Below, in pieces: positions 26,092-35,271 of a DNA stretch of 64,000 bases. The first letter of the stretch is position 1; each line of letters opens with the position of its first letter. Origin of the DNA: Pseudomonadota bacterium (GTDB lineage: Bacteria > Pseudomonadota > Alphaproteobacteria > Rhizobiales > Xanthobacteraceae); NCBI GenBank assembly GCA_023422775.1, contig JAFAGM010000121.1:17586-81585 (forward strand), in the 5' to 3' direction. A program made the position numbers and the translations under genes. The notes beneath the pieces were generated by a model. That model was not told the DNA's origin, ran no database searches, and worked only from the letters and a program-made list of their open reading frames with translations.

Positions 26092-27636
26092 ATGACCCAT
26101 CCATCCGTCTACGCCCGCACGCAGCCGAACAAGATCGCCTACCAGATGGCGGCGACCGGCAAGGCGATCACCTATCGGGAACTCAACGAGTTCTCGAACC
26201 AGGGCGCCCATCTGTTCCGCAAGCTCGGACTGAAAGCCGGGGACCACATCGCCTTCCTGATGGAAAACCGCCTCGCGTTCATGGAGATCTGCTGGGCGGC
26301 GCAGCGCTCGGGTCTCTATTACACCGCGATCAGCCGCTATCTCACCGAGGAAGAGATCGCTTACATCGTCAAGGATTGCGGCGCCAAGGTCTTCATCACC
26401 ACGCCCCAGTGCGCCGACAAGGTCAAGGGCCTGATCAAGGGCGAGCCGGGCGAACCGCTGTTCTTCATGGTCGACGAGCCAGCCCCCGGTTTCCGCTCCT
26501 GGGACAAGGAAGCGATCGCCATGCCAGTGACGCCGATCGCGGACGAAGTCGCGGGCTACGACATGCTCTATTCCTCCGGCACCACGGGCCGGCCGAAGGG
26601 CATCAAGAAGGAATTCGAGGGCAACCGCATCGACGTGCCGAACGCGTTCCTGCGAATTCTTTGCGCCGACATGTGCGGCATGGCATCCGACAGCATCTAC
26701 CTGTCGCCGGCGCCGCTCTATCATGCTGCTCCCCTGCGCTTCAACATGATGGCGATCTCGATCGGTGGCACCTCGGTCATCATGGAGCATTTCGACGCCG
26801 AGGAATTCCTCAAGCTCGTCGAAAAATACAAGGTCACGCAGTCGCAGCTGGTGCCGACCATGTTCGTGCGCATGCTGAAGCTGCCCGACGAGGTGCGCAC
26901 CCGATACAACGTTTCGACGCTGAAGGGCGCGATCCACGCTGCCGCGCCCTGCCCGATCGACGTGAAAGCAAAGATGATCGAATGGTGGGGGCCGATCCTG
27001 ATCGAGTACTACGCCGGCTCCGAAGGCAACGGCGTCACGGTCTCGACCTCGCAGCAATGGCTGACGCATCGCGGCACCGTCGGCCGCGCCGTGGTCGGCA
27101 AGGTGAAGATCCTCGACGAGAACGACGAGGAGCGGCCGGTGGGCGAAATCGGCACCGTCTATTTCGCCGACGCGCCGGTGTTCACCTATCACAACGATCC
27201 CGACAAGACGAAGAAGGCCTATAACGAGAGGGGCTGGTCGACACTCGGCGACGTCGGCTATCTCGACGCGGAAGGCTTTCTCTACCTCACCGACCGCAAG
27301 AGCTACATGATCATCTCCGGCGGCGTGAACATCTATCCGCAGGAAACCGAGGACGTGCTGATCACCCATCCGGCCGTCTCCGACGTCGCCGTGTTCGGCG
27401 TGCCGAACGAGGAGATGGGCGAAGAGGTCAAGGCCGTGGTGCAGCCGCACGACATGACCAGGGCGGGAAAGGAACTCGAGGCCGAACTGATCGTGTTCTG
27501 CCGCAAGCACCTGTCGCCGATCAAATGCCCGAAGAGCATCGACTTCGAGCCGGAGCTGCCGCGCACGCCGACCGGCAAACTGGTGAAGCGGCACCTGCGC
27601 GACAAATACTGGCCGAAGCCGACGGTGAAGGGGTAG
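26092..27636 (+). CDS. Acyl-CoA synthetase (AMP-forming)
   Basis: 514-residue adenylate-forming ligase. P-loop YSSGTTGRPKGIK, EYYAGSEGNG, the GWSTLGDVGYLDAEGFLYLTDRKSYMIISGGVNIYPQE hinge region and the C-terminal PRTPTGKLVKR lysine are present. Closest in style to medium/long-chain or aryl-acid ligases of FadD13/CaiC type. Start at MTHPSVYARTQPNKIAYQ, preceded by AGGAAA. Second ligase of the cluster, so two related acids may enter the pathway. Confidence 0.9.
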   Translation: MTHPSVYARTQPNKIAYQMAATGKAITYRELNEFSNQGAHLFRKLGLKAGDHIAFLMENRLAFMEICWAAQRSGLYYTAISRYLTEEEIAYIVKDCGAKVFITTPQCADKVKGLIKGEPGEPLFFMVDEPAPGFRSWDKEAIAMPVTPIADEVAGYDMLYSSGTTGRPKGIKKEFEGNRIDVPNAFLRILCADMCGMASDSIYLSPAPLYHAAPLRFNMMAISIGGTSVIMEHFDAEEFLKLVEKYKVTQSQLVPTMFVRMLKLPDEVRTRYNVSTLKGAIHAAAPCPIDVKAKMIEWWGPILIEYYAGSEGNGVTVSTSQQWLTHRGTVGRAVVGKVKILDENDEERPVGEIGTVYFADAPVFTYHNDPDKTKKAYNERGWSTLGDVGYLDAEGFLYLTDRKSYMIISGGVNIYPQETEDVLITHPAVSDVAVFGVPNEEMGEEVKAVVQPHDMTRAGKELEAELIVFCRKHLSPIKCPKSIDFEPELPRTPTGKLVKRHLRDKYWPKPTVKG

Positions 27637-27649
27637 CGAGCGCTTTCTT

Positions 27650-27770
27650 GTCCCGGACGCGGTGCAGCGCGCTTGCGGTGTGCCGCAGAGCCGGGACCCA
27701 CGACCGGGCTCGCGGCCAGATAGGCCCCGGCTCAGCAGCGCACCGCAAGAGCGCTGCGCTGCGTCCGGGG
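27650..27770. repeat. Palindromic repeat, CCCGGACGC...GCGTCCGGG family
   Basis: Long imperfect inverted repeat: tcccggacgcggtgcagcgc at the left, gcgctgcgctgcgtccgggg at the right. Only one copy is seen in this window. Confidence 0.65.
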
Positions 27771-27816
27771 CACGCAAGAATCGCCTGGTGCGCAAATCCG
27801 CGTGTCACACCACTTT

Positions 27817-27926
27817 CGTCATGGCCGGGCTTGTCCCGGCCATCCACGTCTTTACAGTCGCGCCGCAGTAGAAAGACGTGGATGGCCGGGTAGAAGACGC
27901 GCTTCGCGCTTTTGCCCGGCCATGAC
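27817..27926. repeat. Palindromic repeat, CGTCATGGCCGGG...CCCGGCCATGAC family
   Basis: Begins cgtcatggccgggcttgtcc, carries an internal inverted pair ccacgtctt/aagacgtgg, and ends tttgcccggccatgac. Related elements at 54482 and 60156. With the preceding element it fills the gap before the hydrolase gene. Confidence 0.85.
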
Positions 27927-27937
27927 AAGGAATTATC

Positions 27938-29086
27938 ATGACCACCCTTCCCGACATCCCGCTCCCCTCCACCATCCGCTCCCGCTATGTGGAAGATATC
28001 AACGGCCTGCGCATGCATGTGCTCGAGGCGGGCTTCGAGACCGGCGGCCGGCCCTGCCTGCTGCTGCTGCACGGCTTTCCCGAACTGGCATATTCATGGC
28101 GCAAGGTGATGCCCGTGCTGGCGGAGGCCGGCTATCACGTGCTCGCGCCGGATCAGCGCGGCTATGGCCGCACCACCGGATGGGATTCGAGTTACGAAGG
28201 CGGTCTCGGCGCGTTCCGCGTCCCCAACCTGGTGCGCGATGCGCTTGGGCTGGTGTCGGCGTTCGGACATCGCTCCGTCGATGCCGTAATCGGGCATGAT
28301 TTCGGCTCGCCCGTTGCCGCCTGGTGCGCGCTGATCCGCCCCGACGTGTTTCGATCCGTCGTCATGATGAGCGCCCCGTTCGGCGGCCCGCCATCACTGC
28401 CGTTCGGTACCGCGGACGAGCCGCTCAAGCCGGCCCCCAATGATCCGATTCATCGCGAACTGGCGGCGCTGCCGCGGCCGCGCAAGCATTATCAATGGTA
28501 CTACTCGACTCGCGAGGCCAACAACGACATGCAGCACGCGCCGCAGGGCGTGCACGATTTCCTGCGCGCCTACTACCATCACAAGAGCGCGGACTGGAAA
28601 GACAACCAGCCGTATCCGCTGCAATCCTGGTCGGCGGACGAGATCGCCAAGCTGCCGACCTATTACGTGATGGATCTCGCCAGGGACATGGCCGCGACGG
28701 TCGCGGAAGAAATGCCGTCAGCCGCGGAGATCGCCGCCAACAAATGGCTGCCAGACAGCGAGCTTGCCTATTACAGCGCCGAGTATGGCCGCACCGGCTT
28801 CCAGGGCGGGCTGCAATGGTATCGCTGCGGCACCTCGGGCGCTTTCACGCCGGAATTGCAGACCTGGTCCGGCCGCACCATCGACGTGCCCTCCGCCTTC
28901 ATCTCGGGCAAGCAGGACTGGGGCACCTATCAGCGCCCCGGCGTCTTTGAGGCCATGCAGACGAAGGCCTGCACCAACATGATCGGCTGCCATCTCGTCG
29001 ATGGCGCCGGCCACTGGGTGCAGCAGGAACAGCCCGCCGAGGTGAGCCGTCTGCTGGTCCAGTTCCTGCAAGAAGCGAAGCAATAA
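27938..29086 (+). CDS. Alpha/beta hydrolase, epoxide-hydrolase-like
   Basis: 382 residues. HGFPE at 45-49 (oxyanion hole), DQRGYGRT, the nucleophile elbow VIGHDFGSP with Asp121, and the late His in LVDGAGHWVQQEQP match the soluble epoxide hydrolase/haloalkane dehalogenase branch, where Asp attacks the substrate. A cap domain lies between about 165 and 290. Substrate unknown. No signal peptide. Followed after 28 bases by mbfA on the same strand. Confidence 0.88.
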   Translation: MTTLPDIPLPSTIRSRYVEDINGLRMHVLEAGFETGGRPCLLLLHGFPELAYSWRKVMPVLAEAGYHVLAPDQRGYGRTTGWDSSYEGGLGAFRVPNLVRDALGLVSAFGHRSVDAVIGHDFGSPVAAWCALIRPDVFRSVVMMSAPFGGPPSLPFGTADEPLKPAPNDPIHRELAALPRPRKHYQWYYSTREANNDMQHAPQGVHDFLRAYYHHKSADWKDNQPYPLQSWSADEIAKLPTYYVMDLARDMAATVAEEMPSAAEIAANKWLPDSELAYYSAEYGRTGFQGGLQWYRCGTSGAFTPELQTWSGRTIDVPSAFISGKQDWGTYQRPGVFEAMQTKACTNMIGCHLVDGAGHWVQQEQPAEVSRLLVQFLQEAKQ

Positions 29087-29114
29087 TTCCAGGACCCAGG
29101 AAAAGGCGCTGCCC

Positions 29115-30086
29115 GTGAAGAATTTCGCCGATCTCACCGAGCGCGAAGTGCTGGCCGTTGCAATCTCGTCGGAGGAGGAAGACAGCCGCATCTACATGAG
29201 TTTCGCGGAGGACCTCGCCGAACGTTATCCGGATTCCGCGAAGATCTTCGAGGAAATGGCCGAGGAGGAACGCGGTCATCGACACCGGCTGCTCGAAATG
29301 TACGAGCAGCGTTTCGGCCCGCATCTGCCGCCGATCCGTCGCGAGGATGTCAGGGGTTTCCTCAAGCGCCGCCCGATCTGGCTGACCAAGAATCTGCCGC
29401 TCGACACCATCCGCAAGGAGGTCGAGACGATGGAGTTGCAGGCCGAGCAGTTTTACATGAAGGCCGCCGAGCAGGCCGAAGACGTCGGCGTGCGTCGACT
29501 GCTCGGTGACCTCGCCGACGAGGAAAAGAGCCATGAGAAGCTTGCGGTCAAGCTGACGGACGAGATCCTCAGCCCCGACGTGCGCGCCGAAGAGGACAAG
29601 ACGCGCCGGCGCATGTTCGTGCTGCAATACGTGCAGCCGGGGCTCGCCGGGTTGATGGACGGTTCGGTCTCGACGCTGGCGCCGCTGTTCGCCGCGGCCT
29701 TCGCCACGCACAATAACTGGCAAACCTTTCTGGTCGGGCTCGCCGCCTCGATCGGCGCCGGCATCAGCATGGGATTTGCCGAAGCCTTGTCCGACGACGG
29801 CTCGCTGACCGGACGCGGGTCGCCATGGCTGCGCGGCGCCGCCAGCGGCATCATGACCGCGCTTGGCGGCCTCGGCCATACGCTGCCTTATCTGGTCCCG
29901 GATAGCTGGCCGAACGCGTTCTGGATCGCCACCGCGATCGCCGGCATCGTCGTGTTCTTCGAGCTATGGGCGATCGCCTTCATCCGCGCGCGGTACATGG
30001 ACACGCCGTTCCTGCAGGCGGCATTCCAGATCGTGCTGGGCGGGGCCATCGTGCTGGCGGTCGGAATATTGATCGGCGGGGCGTAG
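29115..30086 (+). CDS. mbfA: Membrane-bound ferritin-type iron exporter MbfA
   Basis: 323-residue two-part protein. Residues ~1-150 form a ferritin-like (erythrin/rubrerythrin) di-iron domain with paired Glu and ExxH motifs (SSEEEDSRIYMSFAEDL, MAEEERGHRHRL, TMELQAEQFYMKAA, LADEEKSHEKL). The rest is a VIT1/CCC1-like membrane domain with about five helices (LAGLMDGSVSTLAPLFAAAF, GISMGFAEALSDDG, and three near the end). Known in Bradyrhizobium and Agrobacterium as an Irr-controlled iron exporter protecting from iron and peroxide stress. GTG start. I see no Irr box immediately upstream. Confidence 0.9.
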   Translation: MKNFADLTEREVLAVAISSEEEDSRIYMSFAEDLAERYPDSAKIFEEMAEEERGHRHRLLEMYEQRFGPHLPPIRREDVRGFLKRRPIWLTKNLPLDTIRKEVETMELQAEQFYMKAAEQAEDVGVRRLLGDLADEEKSHEKLAVKLTDEILSPDVRAEEDKTRRRMFVLQYVQPGLAGLMDGSVSTLAPLFAAAFATHNNWQTFLVGLAASIGAGISMGFAEALSDDGSLTGRGSPWLRGAASGIMTALGGLGHTLPYLVPDSWPNAFWIATAIAGIVVFFELWAIAFIRARYMDTPFLQAAFQIVLGGAIVLAVGILIGGA

Positions 30087-30182
30087 GGCCTGATCTCACA
30101 ACACGCGTTCGTCATGCGCGGCCTTGCCGTACATGCCCAAACTGCGCATCATCCGCGCCGCATCTGATAACGGGAGTACGCC

Positions 30183-31655
30183 TTGGCCAAGTCGGAATGG
30201 AGCTTCAAGACCGCGGTTGAATTGTCGGCGGCGCTGGCCGCAAGGAAGGTCTCGGCGGTCGAACTGGCCGAGGACGCCATCGGGCGCATCGAGCGGCATG
30301 ACGCGAAGATCAACGCGATCTGCGTCCGCGACTTCGAGCGCGGCCTCGGCGCCGCCCGCGCCGCCGACGCCGAACTGGCGCGCGGGGTGAAAAAGCCGCT
30401 GCTCGGCCTGCCGATGACGGTGAAGGAATCCTACAATGTCGCGGGGCTGCCGACGACGTGGGGCATTCCCGCACAGAAGGATTTTACACCGGCGGAAGAC
30501 GCGCTGCCGATCGCACGCGTCAAGGACGCCGGCGGCATCATCCTCGGCAAGAACAACGTGCCGCTCGGGCTTGGCGACTGGCAGAGCTACAACGACATCT
30601 ACGGCACCACCAACAACCCGTTCGACCTCGGCCGCACGCCGGGCGGTTCCTCCGGCGGCGCCTCTGCCGCGCTCGCGGCCGGCTATGGCCCGCTGTCGCT
30701 CGGCTCCGACATCGGCGGATCGCTGCGCGTTCCGGCGTTTCATTGCGGCGTCTATGCGCACAAGCCGACATTCGATCTGGTGGCGATGCGCGGGCACACG
30801 CCGCCGACGTTGCCGCCGCTGCCTTCCAATCGCGACCTCAGCGTGATCGGCCCGATGGCGCGCTGCGCGGCCGATCTGTCGCTGCTGCTGGACGTCGTCG
30901 CCGGGCCCGACCCGCTCGAGGCCGGCAAGGCCTACAGCCTCGCGCTGCCGCCGCCGCGCCATACCGCGCTGAAGGATTTTCGCGTGCTGCTGATCGACAC
31001 CGATCCGGTCATGCCGACCGACAAGGTGGTGCGCGGCACGCTGGAACAGCTCGCCGCGAATCTCCGCAAGGCCGGCGTCAAAATCGAGCGCTCCAGTCCA
31101 TTGCTGCCCGACTTCGCCGCGTCGAGCCGGCTCTACATGCGAATGCTGATGTCGTTCCTCGCGGCGTCCTTTGCGCCTGATGTCCATGCCGGCGCGCAGG
31201 CCGCCGTGGCTGCGCTCCCTGCCGGGGACAACAGCCTCGCCGCCGAACGACTGCGCGGCATCGCGCTCAGCCATCGCGACTGGCTGATGGCCGACGGCGG
31301 ACGTTCGCGCCTGCGCGCGCAATGGCGCGAGCTGTTCAAGACCTATGACGCGGTGATCTGCCCGATCATGCCGACGCCTGCCTATCCGCACGATCACTCC
31401 GACGACCAGGAAGCCCGCCGCATCAACATCGACGGCAAGGATTATGTCTATCCCGATCAGCTCGCCTGGCCCGGCATCGCCACTTTGCCCGGCCTGCCCT
31501 CGACGGCGATCCCGACCGGGTTCTCACCAGACGGACTGCCGGTCGGCGTGCAGATCGTCGGCCCCTGGCTGGAAGACCGTACGCCATTGAGGCTGGCGGA
31601 GCTGATCGAAAAGGAATTTGGCGGGTTCAAGCCGCCGCCGATGTTCGAGGACTAA
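30183..31655 (+). CDS. Amidase signature family protein
   Basis: 490-residue amidase. The Ser-cisSer-Lys triad is visible: Lys81 in MTVKESYNVAG, Ser156/157 in RTPGGSSGGASAALAAG and Ser180 in GSDIGGSLRVPA. The C-terminal half has DAVICPIMPTPAYPHDHSDDQ and the LPSTAIPTGFSPDGLPVGVQIVGP segment typical of the family. TTG start with a GGGAG site. No GatB/GatC-like partner is nearby, so this is a free-standing amide hydrolase, not a tRNA amidotransferase subunit. Confidence 0.9.
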   Translation: MAKSEWSFKTAVELSAALAARKVSAVELAEDAIGRIERHDAKINAICVRDFERGLGAARAADAELARGVKKPLLGLPMTVKESYNVAGLPTTWGIPAQKDFTPAEDALPIARVKDAGGIILGKNNVPLGLGDWQSYNDIYGTTNNPFDLGRTPGGSSGGASAALAAGYGPLSLGSDIGGSLRVPAFHCGVYAHKPTFDLVAMRGHTPPTLPPLPSNRDLSVIGPMARCAADLSLLLDVVAGPDPLEAGKAYSLALPPPRHTALKDFRVLLIDTDPVMPTDKVVRGTLEQLAANLRKAGVKIERSSPLLPDFAASSRLYMRMLMSFLAASFAPDVHAGAQAAVAALPAGDNSLAAERLRGIALSHRDWLMADGGRSRLRAQWRELFKTYDAVICPIMPTPAYPHDHSDDQEARRINIDGKDYVYPDQLAWPGIATLPGLPSTAIPTGFSPDGLPVGVQIVGPWLEDRTPLRLAELIEKEFGGFKPPPMFED

Positions 31656-31663
31656 GAAAGATT

Positions 31664-31763
31664 CCTCGTCCTGAGGAGCGCGCTCTTGCGCGCGTCTCGA
31701 AGGATGAGACATCACGGGCCTCGTGGTTCGAGACGGCGCTGACGCGCCTCCTCACCATGAGGG
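31664..31763. repeat. Palindromic repeat pair, CCTCAT...ATGAGG family
   Basis: Left unit cctcgtcctgaggagcgcg ... cgtctcgaaggatga; right unit cctcgtggttcgagacggcg ... cctcaccatgaggg. Same arrangement as at 49623. Confidence 0.8.
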
Positions 31764-31785
31764 TCGGAAACGGAGGATCCAGCCA

Positions 31786-32139
31786 ATGAACAACGACATC
31801 GACGAACTCACCGCACTCAACCGCGACTATGTCGCCTCGGTCCAAAACTCCGACGTCAAGCGCTTCGACGAAATCCTGGCCGAGGATTTCTATTGCTCCA
31901 ACCCCGACAAGACGCTGGTCGACCGCGCGGCGTTCCTGAAACAGACGGCCGTGCCGGTTACGATCAGGAACCTGACCGCGCATGACGTCAAGATCCGTCT
32001 GCTCGGCGATTTCGCCATCATCCACGCCGCCACCAGCTACACGACCGCAGACGGCCAGCAGGCCCATGGGCGGTATACGGACTGTTGGGCGAAGCAGAGC
32101 GGGAAGTGGCTGGCAGTGTCGGCGCACGTGTCGCGGTAG
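31786..32139 (+). CDS. NTF2-like / SnoaL-like protein
   Basis: 117 residues, the length of one cystatin-like alpha+beta barrel. MNNDIDELTALNRDYVASVQNSDVKRFDEILAEDFYCSNPDK and the strands DVKIRLLGDFAIIHAATSYTTADGQQAHGRYTDCWAKQSGKWLAVSAHVSR match the nuclear transport factor 2 superfamily (DUF4440-like). Function could be binding or isomerase-like; not assignable. Good GGAGGA site before ATG 31786. Confidence 0.85.
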   Translation: MNNDIDELTALNRDYVASVQNSDVKRFDEILAEDFYCSNPDKTLVDRAAFLKQTAVPVTIRNLTAHDVKIRLLGDFAIIHAATSYTTADGQQAHGRYTDCWAKQSGKWLAVSAHVSR

Positions 32140-32151
32140 GGACACTCGCCT

Positions 32152-32231
32152 GTCATTCCGGGGCAGCCCACAGGGCTGAACCCGGAATCTCGAGATTCCG
32201 GGTTCGCGTCTTCGACGCGCCCCGGAATGAC
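32152..32231. repeat. Palindromic repeat, GTCATTCCGGGG...CCCCGGAATGAC family
   Basis: Terminal inverted repeat gtcattccgggg / ccccggaatgac, with an internal cccggaatctcgagattccggg palindrome. Sits between the NTF2-like gene and the convergent alcohol dehydrogenase gene, where it could also terminate transcription. Confidence 0.85.
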
Positions 32232-32240
32232 GCCACGAAT

Positions 32241-33329
32241 TCAGCTATCAAACATGATCACGCTGCGCAGCGTCTTGCCGGCTTTCATGTTGGCAAAGCC
32301 CTCGTTGATCTCTGAGAGCTTCAGCTTCGCCGAAATCCAGTCCTCCAGATGCAGCTTGCCGCGCATGTAGAATTCGACGAGGCGGGGCATGTCGACACGG
32401 AAATGGTTGGAGCCCATCGACGAACCCTGGATACGGCGCTCCCTCAGGAAGTCGAAGCCGTGCAGCTCGATCTTCTGGCCGAACGGGATCATGCCGACGA
32501 TGGTCGCGGTGCCGCCGGCCGCCAGCATGGCGAACGACTGCTCCGCGGTGTCCTTGCGGCCCAGCACCTCGAAGGCGTGATGCACGCCGCCACCTGTCAG
32601 TTCGCGCACCTGCTGCACCACATCGCCCCGGGCGGGATCGACGATGTCGGTGGCGCCGAGCTTGGTGGCGAGTTGCAATTTCGCCGGGTTTGTGTCGATC
32701 GCAATGATGCGGCCGGCGCCCGCGATCGCCGCGCCGTTGATCGCGGCCATGCCGACGCCGCCGCAGCCGATCACCGCGACGGTCTCACCGGCCTTGACGC
32801 CTGCGGTGTTCACGACCGCGCCATAGCCGGTAATGACGCCGCAACCGATCAGCGCGGCCAGCTCCAGCGGCATGTCCTTGCGGATTTTGACGATGGCGTT
32901 CTCATGCACCAGCATCTGCTCGGCGAACGACGACAGGTTCAGGAACTGGTTGAGTTTCTCCGAGCGTGCCCAGGACAGCCGGTTGGACTGGCCGGGCAGC
33001 ATCTTCACGGTGGTGTCGGTGCAGAGCACCGTGCGGCCTGTGGTGCAGTTGTCGCAGGTTCCGCAGAACACCGACAGGCATGTGACGACGTGATCGCCGG
33101 GCTTCACATAGGTGACGTCGGAGCCGACCTTTTCGACCACGCCGGCCGATTCATGCCCGAGCACAGCGGGCAGCGGATGCGGATAGAGTCCCTCCATGAA
33201 ATGCAGGTCGGAATGACAGAGGCCGGCGACGCGGGTGCGGATCAAGACTTCGCGCGGTCCCGGGTTCGGTACGCTGACATCCTCGATCACCAGCGGCTTG
33301 TTGACTTCAAACAAAACGGCGGCCTTCAT
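32241..33329 (-). CDS. Zinc-dependent alcohol dehydrogenase (class III-like MDR)
   Basis: 362-residue medium-chain dehydrogenase. Catalytic zinc ligands are Cys38 (LCHSD) and His59-Glu60 (GHE). The structural zinc site has four cysteines at 89, 92, 95 and 103. The cofactor motif is VIGCGGVGMAAINGAAIAGAGRIIAID, with Asp ending beta-2, indicating NAD. GIMPFG-like ATIVGMIPFG and FLRERRIQGSSMGS are typical of the family. Substrate alcohol or thiol adduct unknown. Confidence 0.92.
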   Translation of the reverse strand: MKAAVLFEVNKPLVIEDVSVPNPGPREVLIRTRVAGLCHSDLHFMEGLYPHPLPAVLGHESAGVVEKVGSDVTYVKPGDHVVTCLSVFCGTCDNCTTGRTVLCTDTTVKMLPGQSNRLSWARSEKLNQFLNLSSFAEQMLVHENAIVKIRKDMPLELAALIGCGVITGYGAVVNTAGVKAGETVAVIGCGGVGMAAINGAAIAGAGRIIAIDTNPAKLQLATKLGATDIVDPARGDVVQQVRELTGGGVHHAFEVLGRKDTAEQSFAMLAAGGTATIVGMIPFGQKIELHGFDFLRERRIQGSSMGSNHFRVDMPRLVEFYMRGKLHLEDWISAKLKLSEINEGFANMKAGKTLRSVIMFDS

Positions 33330-33370
33330 CGGCGTTTCCCTCTCGGTTTTTGTTGTGTCGTGTAACCTTT

Positions 33371-33393
33371 CACCTCTCCCCCTGGGAGAGGTG
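33371..33393 (-). terminator. Hairpin downstream of AidB-like gene
   Basis: Perfect 10-bp stem CACCTCTCCC / GGGAGAGGTG with a 3-base loop, 7 bases past the stop of the minus-strand acyl-CoA dehydrogenase gene and upstream of the alcohol dehydrogenase gene. No T-run follows, so termination is likely but not certain. Confidence 0.5.
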
Positions 33394-33399
33394 AGAAGC

Positions 33400-35178
33400 C
33401 TAGGCCCCCTTCAGCAATTCGCCAACCTCGGCCATGCCGACGTTACGTTCGCCAAGCAAATGATCCGTGATCTTGCGTTGAGTGGCTGTTTCCGCCAGTT
33501 GGAACGGGTCGCCCGGCGAGACGCGATGGTCGATCACCATGCGCGACAGCAGGAGCCGCCGCGCGTCGCCACGCATCTCGTGGATGCGGCCGCCCTCCCA
33601 GGTCAGCGCGACCGCGCTTGCGACATGATACAGAAGACTGGTGGCGCGTCGCGCATCGCCCTCATTGTCGGTTCGGCTGGCGACCTCGCGGGCGAAACCG
33701 ATGGCGCGGTCGGTCAATTCGCGCAGGCGGTTGCGCCAGGTCTGCGGCACGTTGGCGCTGTCGTCGAGACGGGCATGCAGATCGGCGGCAAGTGCCGCAT
33801 CGGCGCCGTGGCGGCCGACTGCGCGCTTCAGTGCATCGATGGCGACGATGTTGCCGGTGCCTTCCCAGATGGATCCCAGATGCGCGTCGCGCAGCAGTCG
33901 GGCGGTGGCGAATTCCTCGATATAGCCAATGCCGCCGCGCATCTCGAGCGCATCGCCGCAGACCTTCCGGGCATCGCGGGTAGCACGGAATTTCAGGGTC
34001 GGCGTGAGGATGCGCAATAGTGCCGCCGCGTCCTGGCTGCCGGCCTCGGCGCGATCGAGTGCGTCCGCAGTGAGAAAACTCATCGACAGCGCCTGTTCGG
34101 TAGGGAGCGCGATCTTCATCAATTGCCGGCGGGCCAGCGGCAGGTCGATGATGCGCTGACCGAACACCACGCGATTTCTCGCCACCATCGTCGCGTCATG
34201 ATGCGCACGCCGCATCAGCGCGGTGGATTTGACGCCGTTGGACAGCCGCGACGAGTTGACCATCTCGGCCATCTGCACGAAGCCGCGGTCAAGCTTGCCG
34301 ACGGCGTAGGCGATCGCACCCTCGAACTTGATCTCGCCCGACGCCATCGAGCGGGTGCCGAGCTTGTCCTTCAGTCGTACGATCCGGTAGTGGTTCTGCG
34401 AACCGTCGTCGAGATAGCGCGGCATCAGGAACAGTCCGACGCCGCGCGTACCGGCCCCCGCCCCTTCCGGCCGCGCCAGCAGCATCACCACCCTGGCATC
34501 GGCATTGGAGCAGAACCATTTCTCGCCATAGAGCCGCCAGTGATCGCCTTCCTGCACGGCGCTGGTCGTGAGCGTGCCGACGTCGGAGCCGCCTTCCTTT
34601 TCGGTCATGAACTGGCCGCCTTGCGTCAGCTTGCTCATGTCGGTCTGGGTCAGCCCGTCGAGATATTTCGCCTTCAGCGCTTCGCTGCCGAAATTGTTGA
34701 GCAGCTTCGCGCAGCCGTCGGTGACGTTGATCGGGCAGCCCATGCCGAATTCGGTCTGGTTGAACAGGAACGTGAAGGCGTGCTTGGCGACGACGGGGTA
34801 TTTGTCCGGCCAGCCCATGATGCCCTTGCGGATCGACAGCGCATGAATGCCGAACTCGCCGAACGCGGCGTTCTCCAGTTCCCGATAGGCCGGGTGATAT
34901 TCGATGTACTGCGTATCGCGGCCGAACTTGTCGCGCTGGTGCAGCACCGGCGTGTGGCGGTCGGCGAGCCGCGCGCATTCGTCGAGATGCCCGCCGGCGA
35001 GTTCGCCGAGACGGTCGAGATGCGGTTCGATGTGACGGAACAACGCCTCCGGCAGATGCAGGCGAAGCAGATCGGTCAGCGCCGGATCGGCCCGGTAGAA
35101 ATTCATGCCCGTGGTGTCGGGTGCGAGCAATCCCGCCTGGCCGGCAGCGGCTGCGCGATCCTGCTTGAGTGGCTGCAT
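33400..35178 (-). CDS. Acyl-CoA dehydrogenase, AidB-like long form
   Basis: 592-residue acyl-CoA dehydrogenase-fold protein of the long type with an extra C-terminal region. GGQFMTEKEGGSDVGTLTTSA, WRLYGEKWFCSNADARVVMLLARPEGA and CGDALEMRGGIGYIEEFATARLLRDAHLGSIWEGTGNIVAIDALKRA are diagnostic; the WEGTGN segment retains the EGT motif. Start at MQPLKQ (35178); the open frame continues upstream over the divergent GST gene without coding character. Divergent from that GST gene. Confidence 0.9.
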   Translation of the reverse strand: MQPLKQDRAAAAGQAGLLAPDTTGMNFYRADPALTDLLRLHLPEALFRHIEPHLDRLGELAGGHLDECARLADRHTPVLHQRDKFGRDTQYIEYHPAYRELENAAFGEFGIHALSIRKGIMGWPDKYPVVAKHAFTFLFNQTEFGMGCPINVTDGCAKLLNNFGSEALKAKYLDGLTQTDMSKLTQGGQFMTEKEGGSDVGTLTTSAVQEGDHWRLYGEKWFCSNADARVVMLLARPEGAGAGTRGVGLFLMPRYLDDGSQNHYRIVRLKDKLGTRSMASGEIKFEGAIAYAVGKLDRGFVQMAEMVNSSRLSNGVKSTALMRRAHHDATMVARNRVVFGQRIIDLPLARRQLMKIALPTEQALSMSFLTADALDRAEAGSQDAAALLRILTPTLKFRATRDARKVCGDALEMRGGIGYIEEFATARLLRDAHLGSIWEGTGNIVAIDALKRAVGRHGADAALAADLHARLDDSANVPQTWRNRLRELTDRAIGFAREVASRTDNEGDARRATSLLYHVASAVALTWEGGRIHEMRGDARRLLLSRMVIDHRVSPGDPFQLAETATQRKITDHLLGERNVGMAEVGELLKGA

Positions 35179-35271
35179 GTGATTAGCCCTTGTTCGTTCC
35201 GCCCGATATTGATCTTCTACCGATAGCGCAGGCGGTCGCGCCGTCAACAAGCATAATTGGAGGAACGCCCC

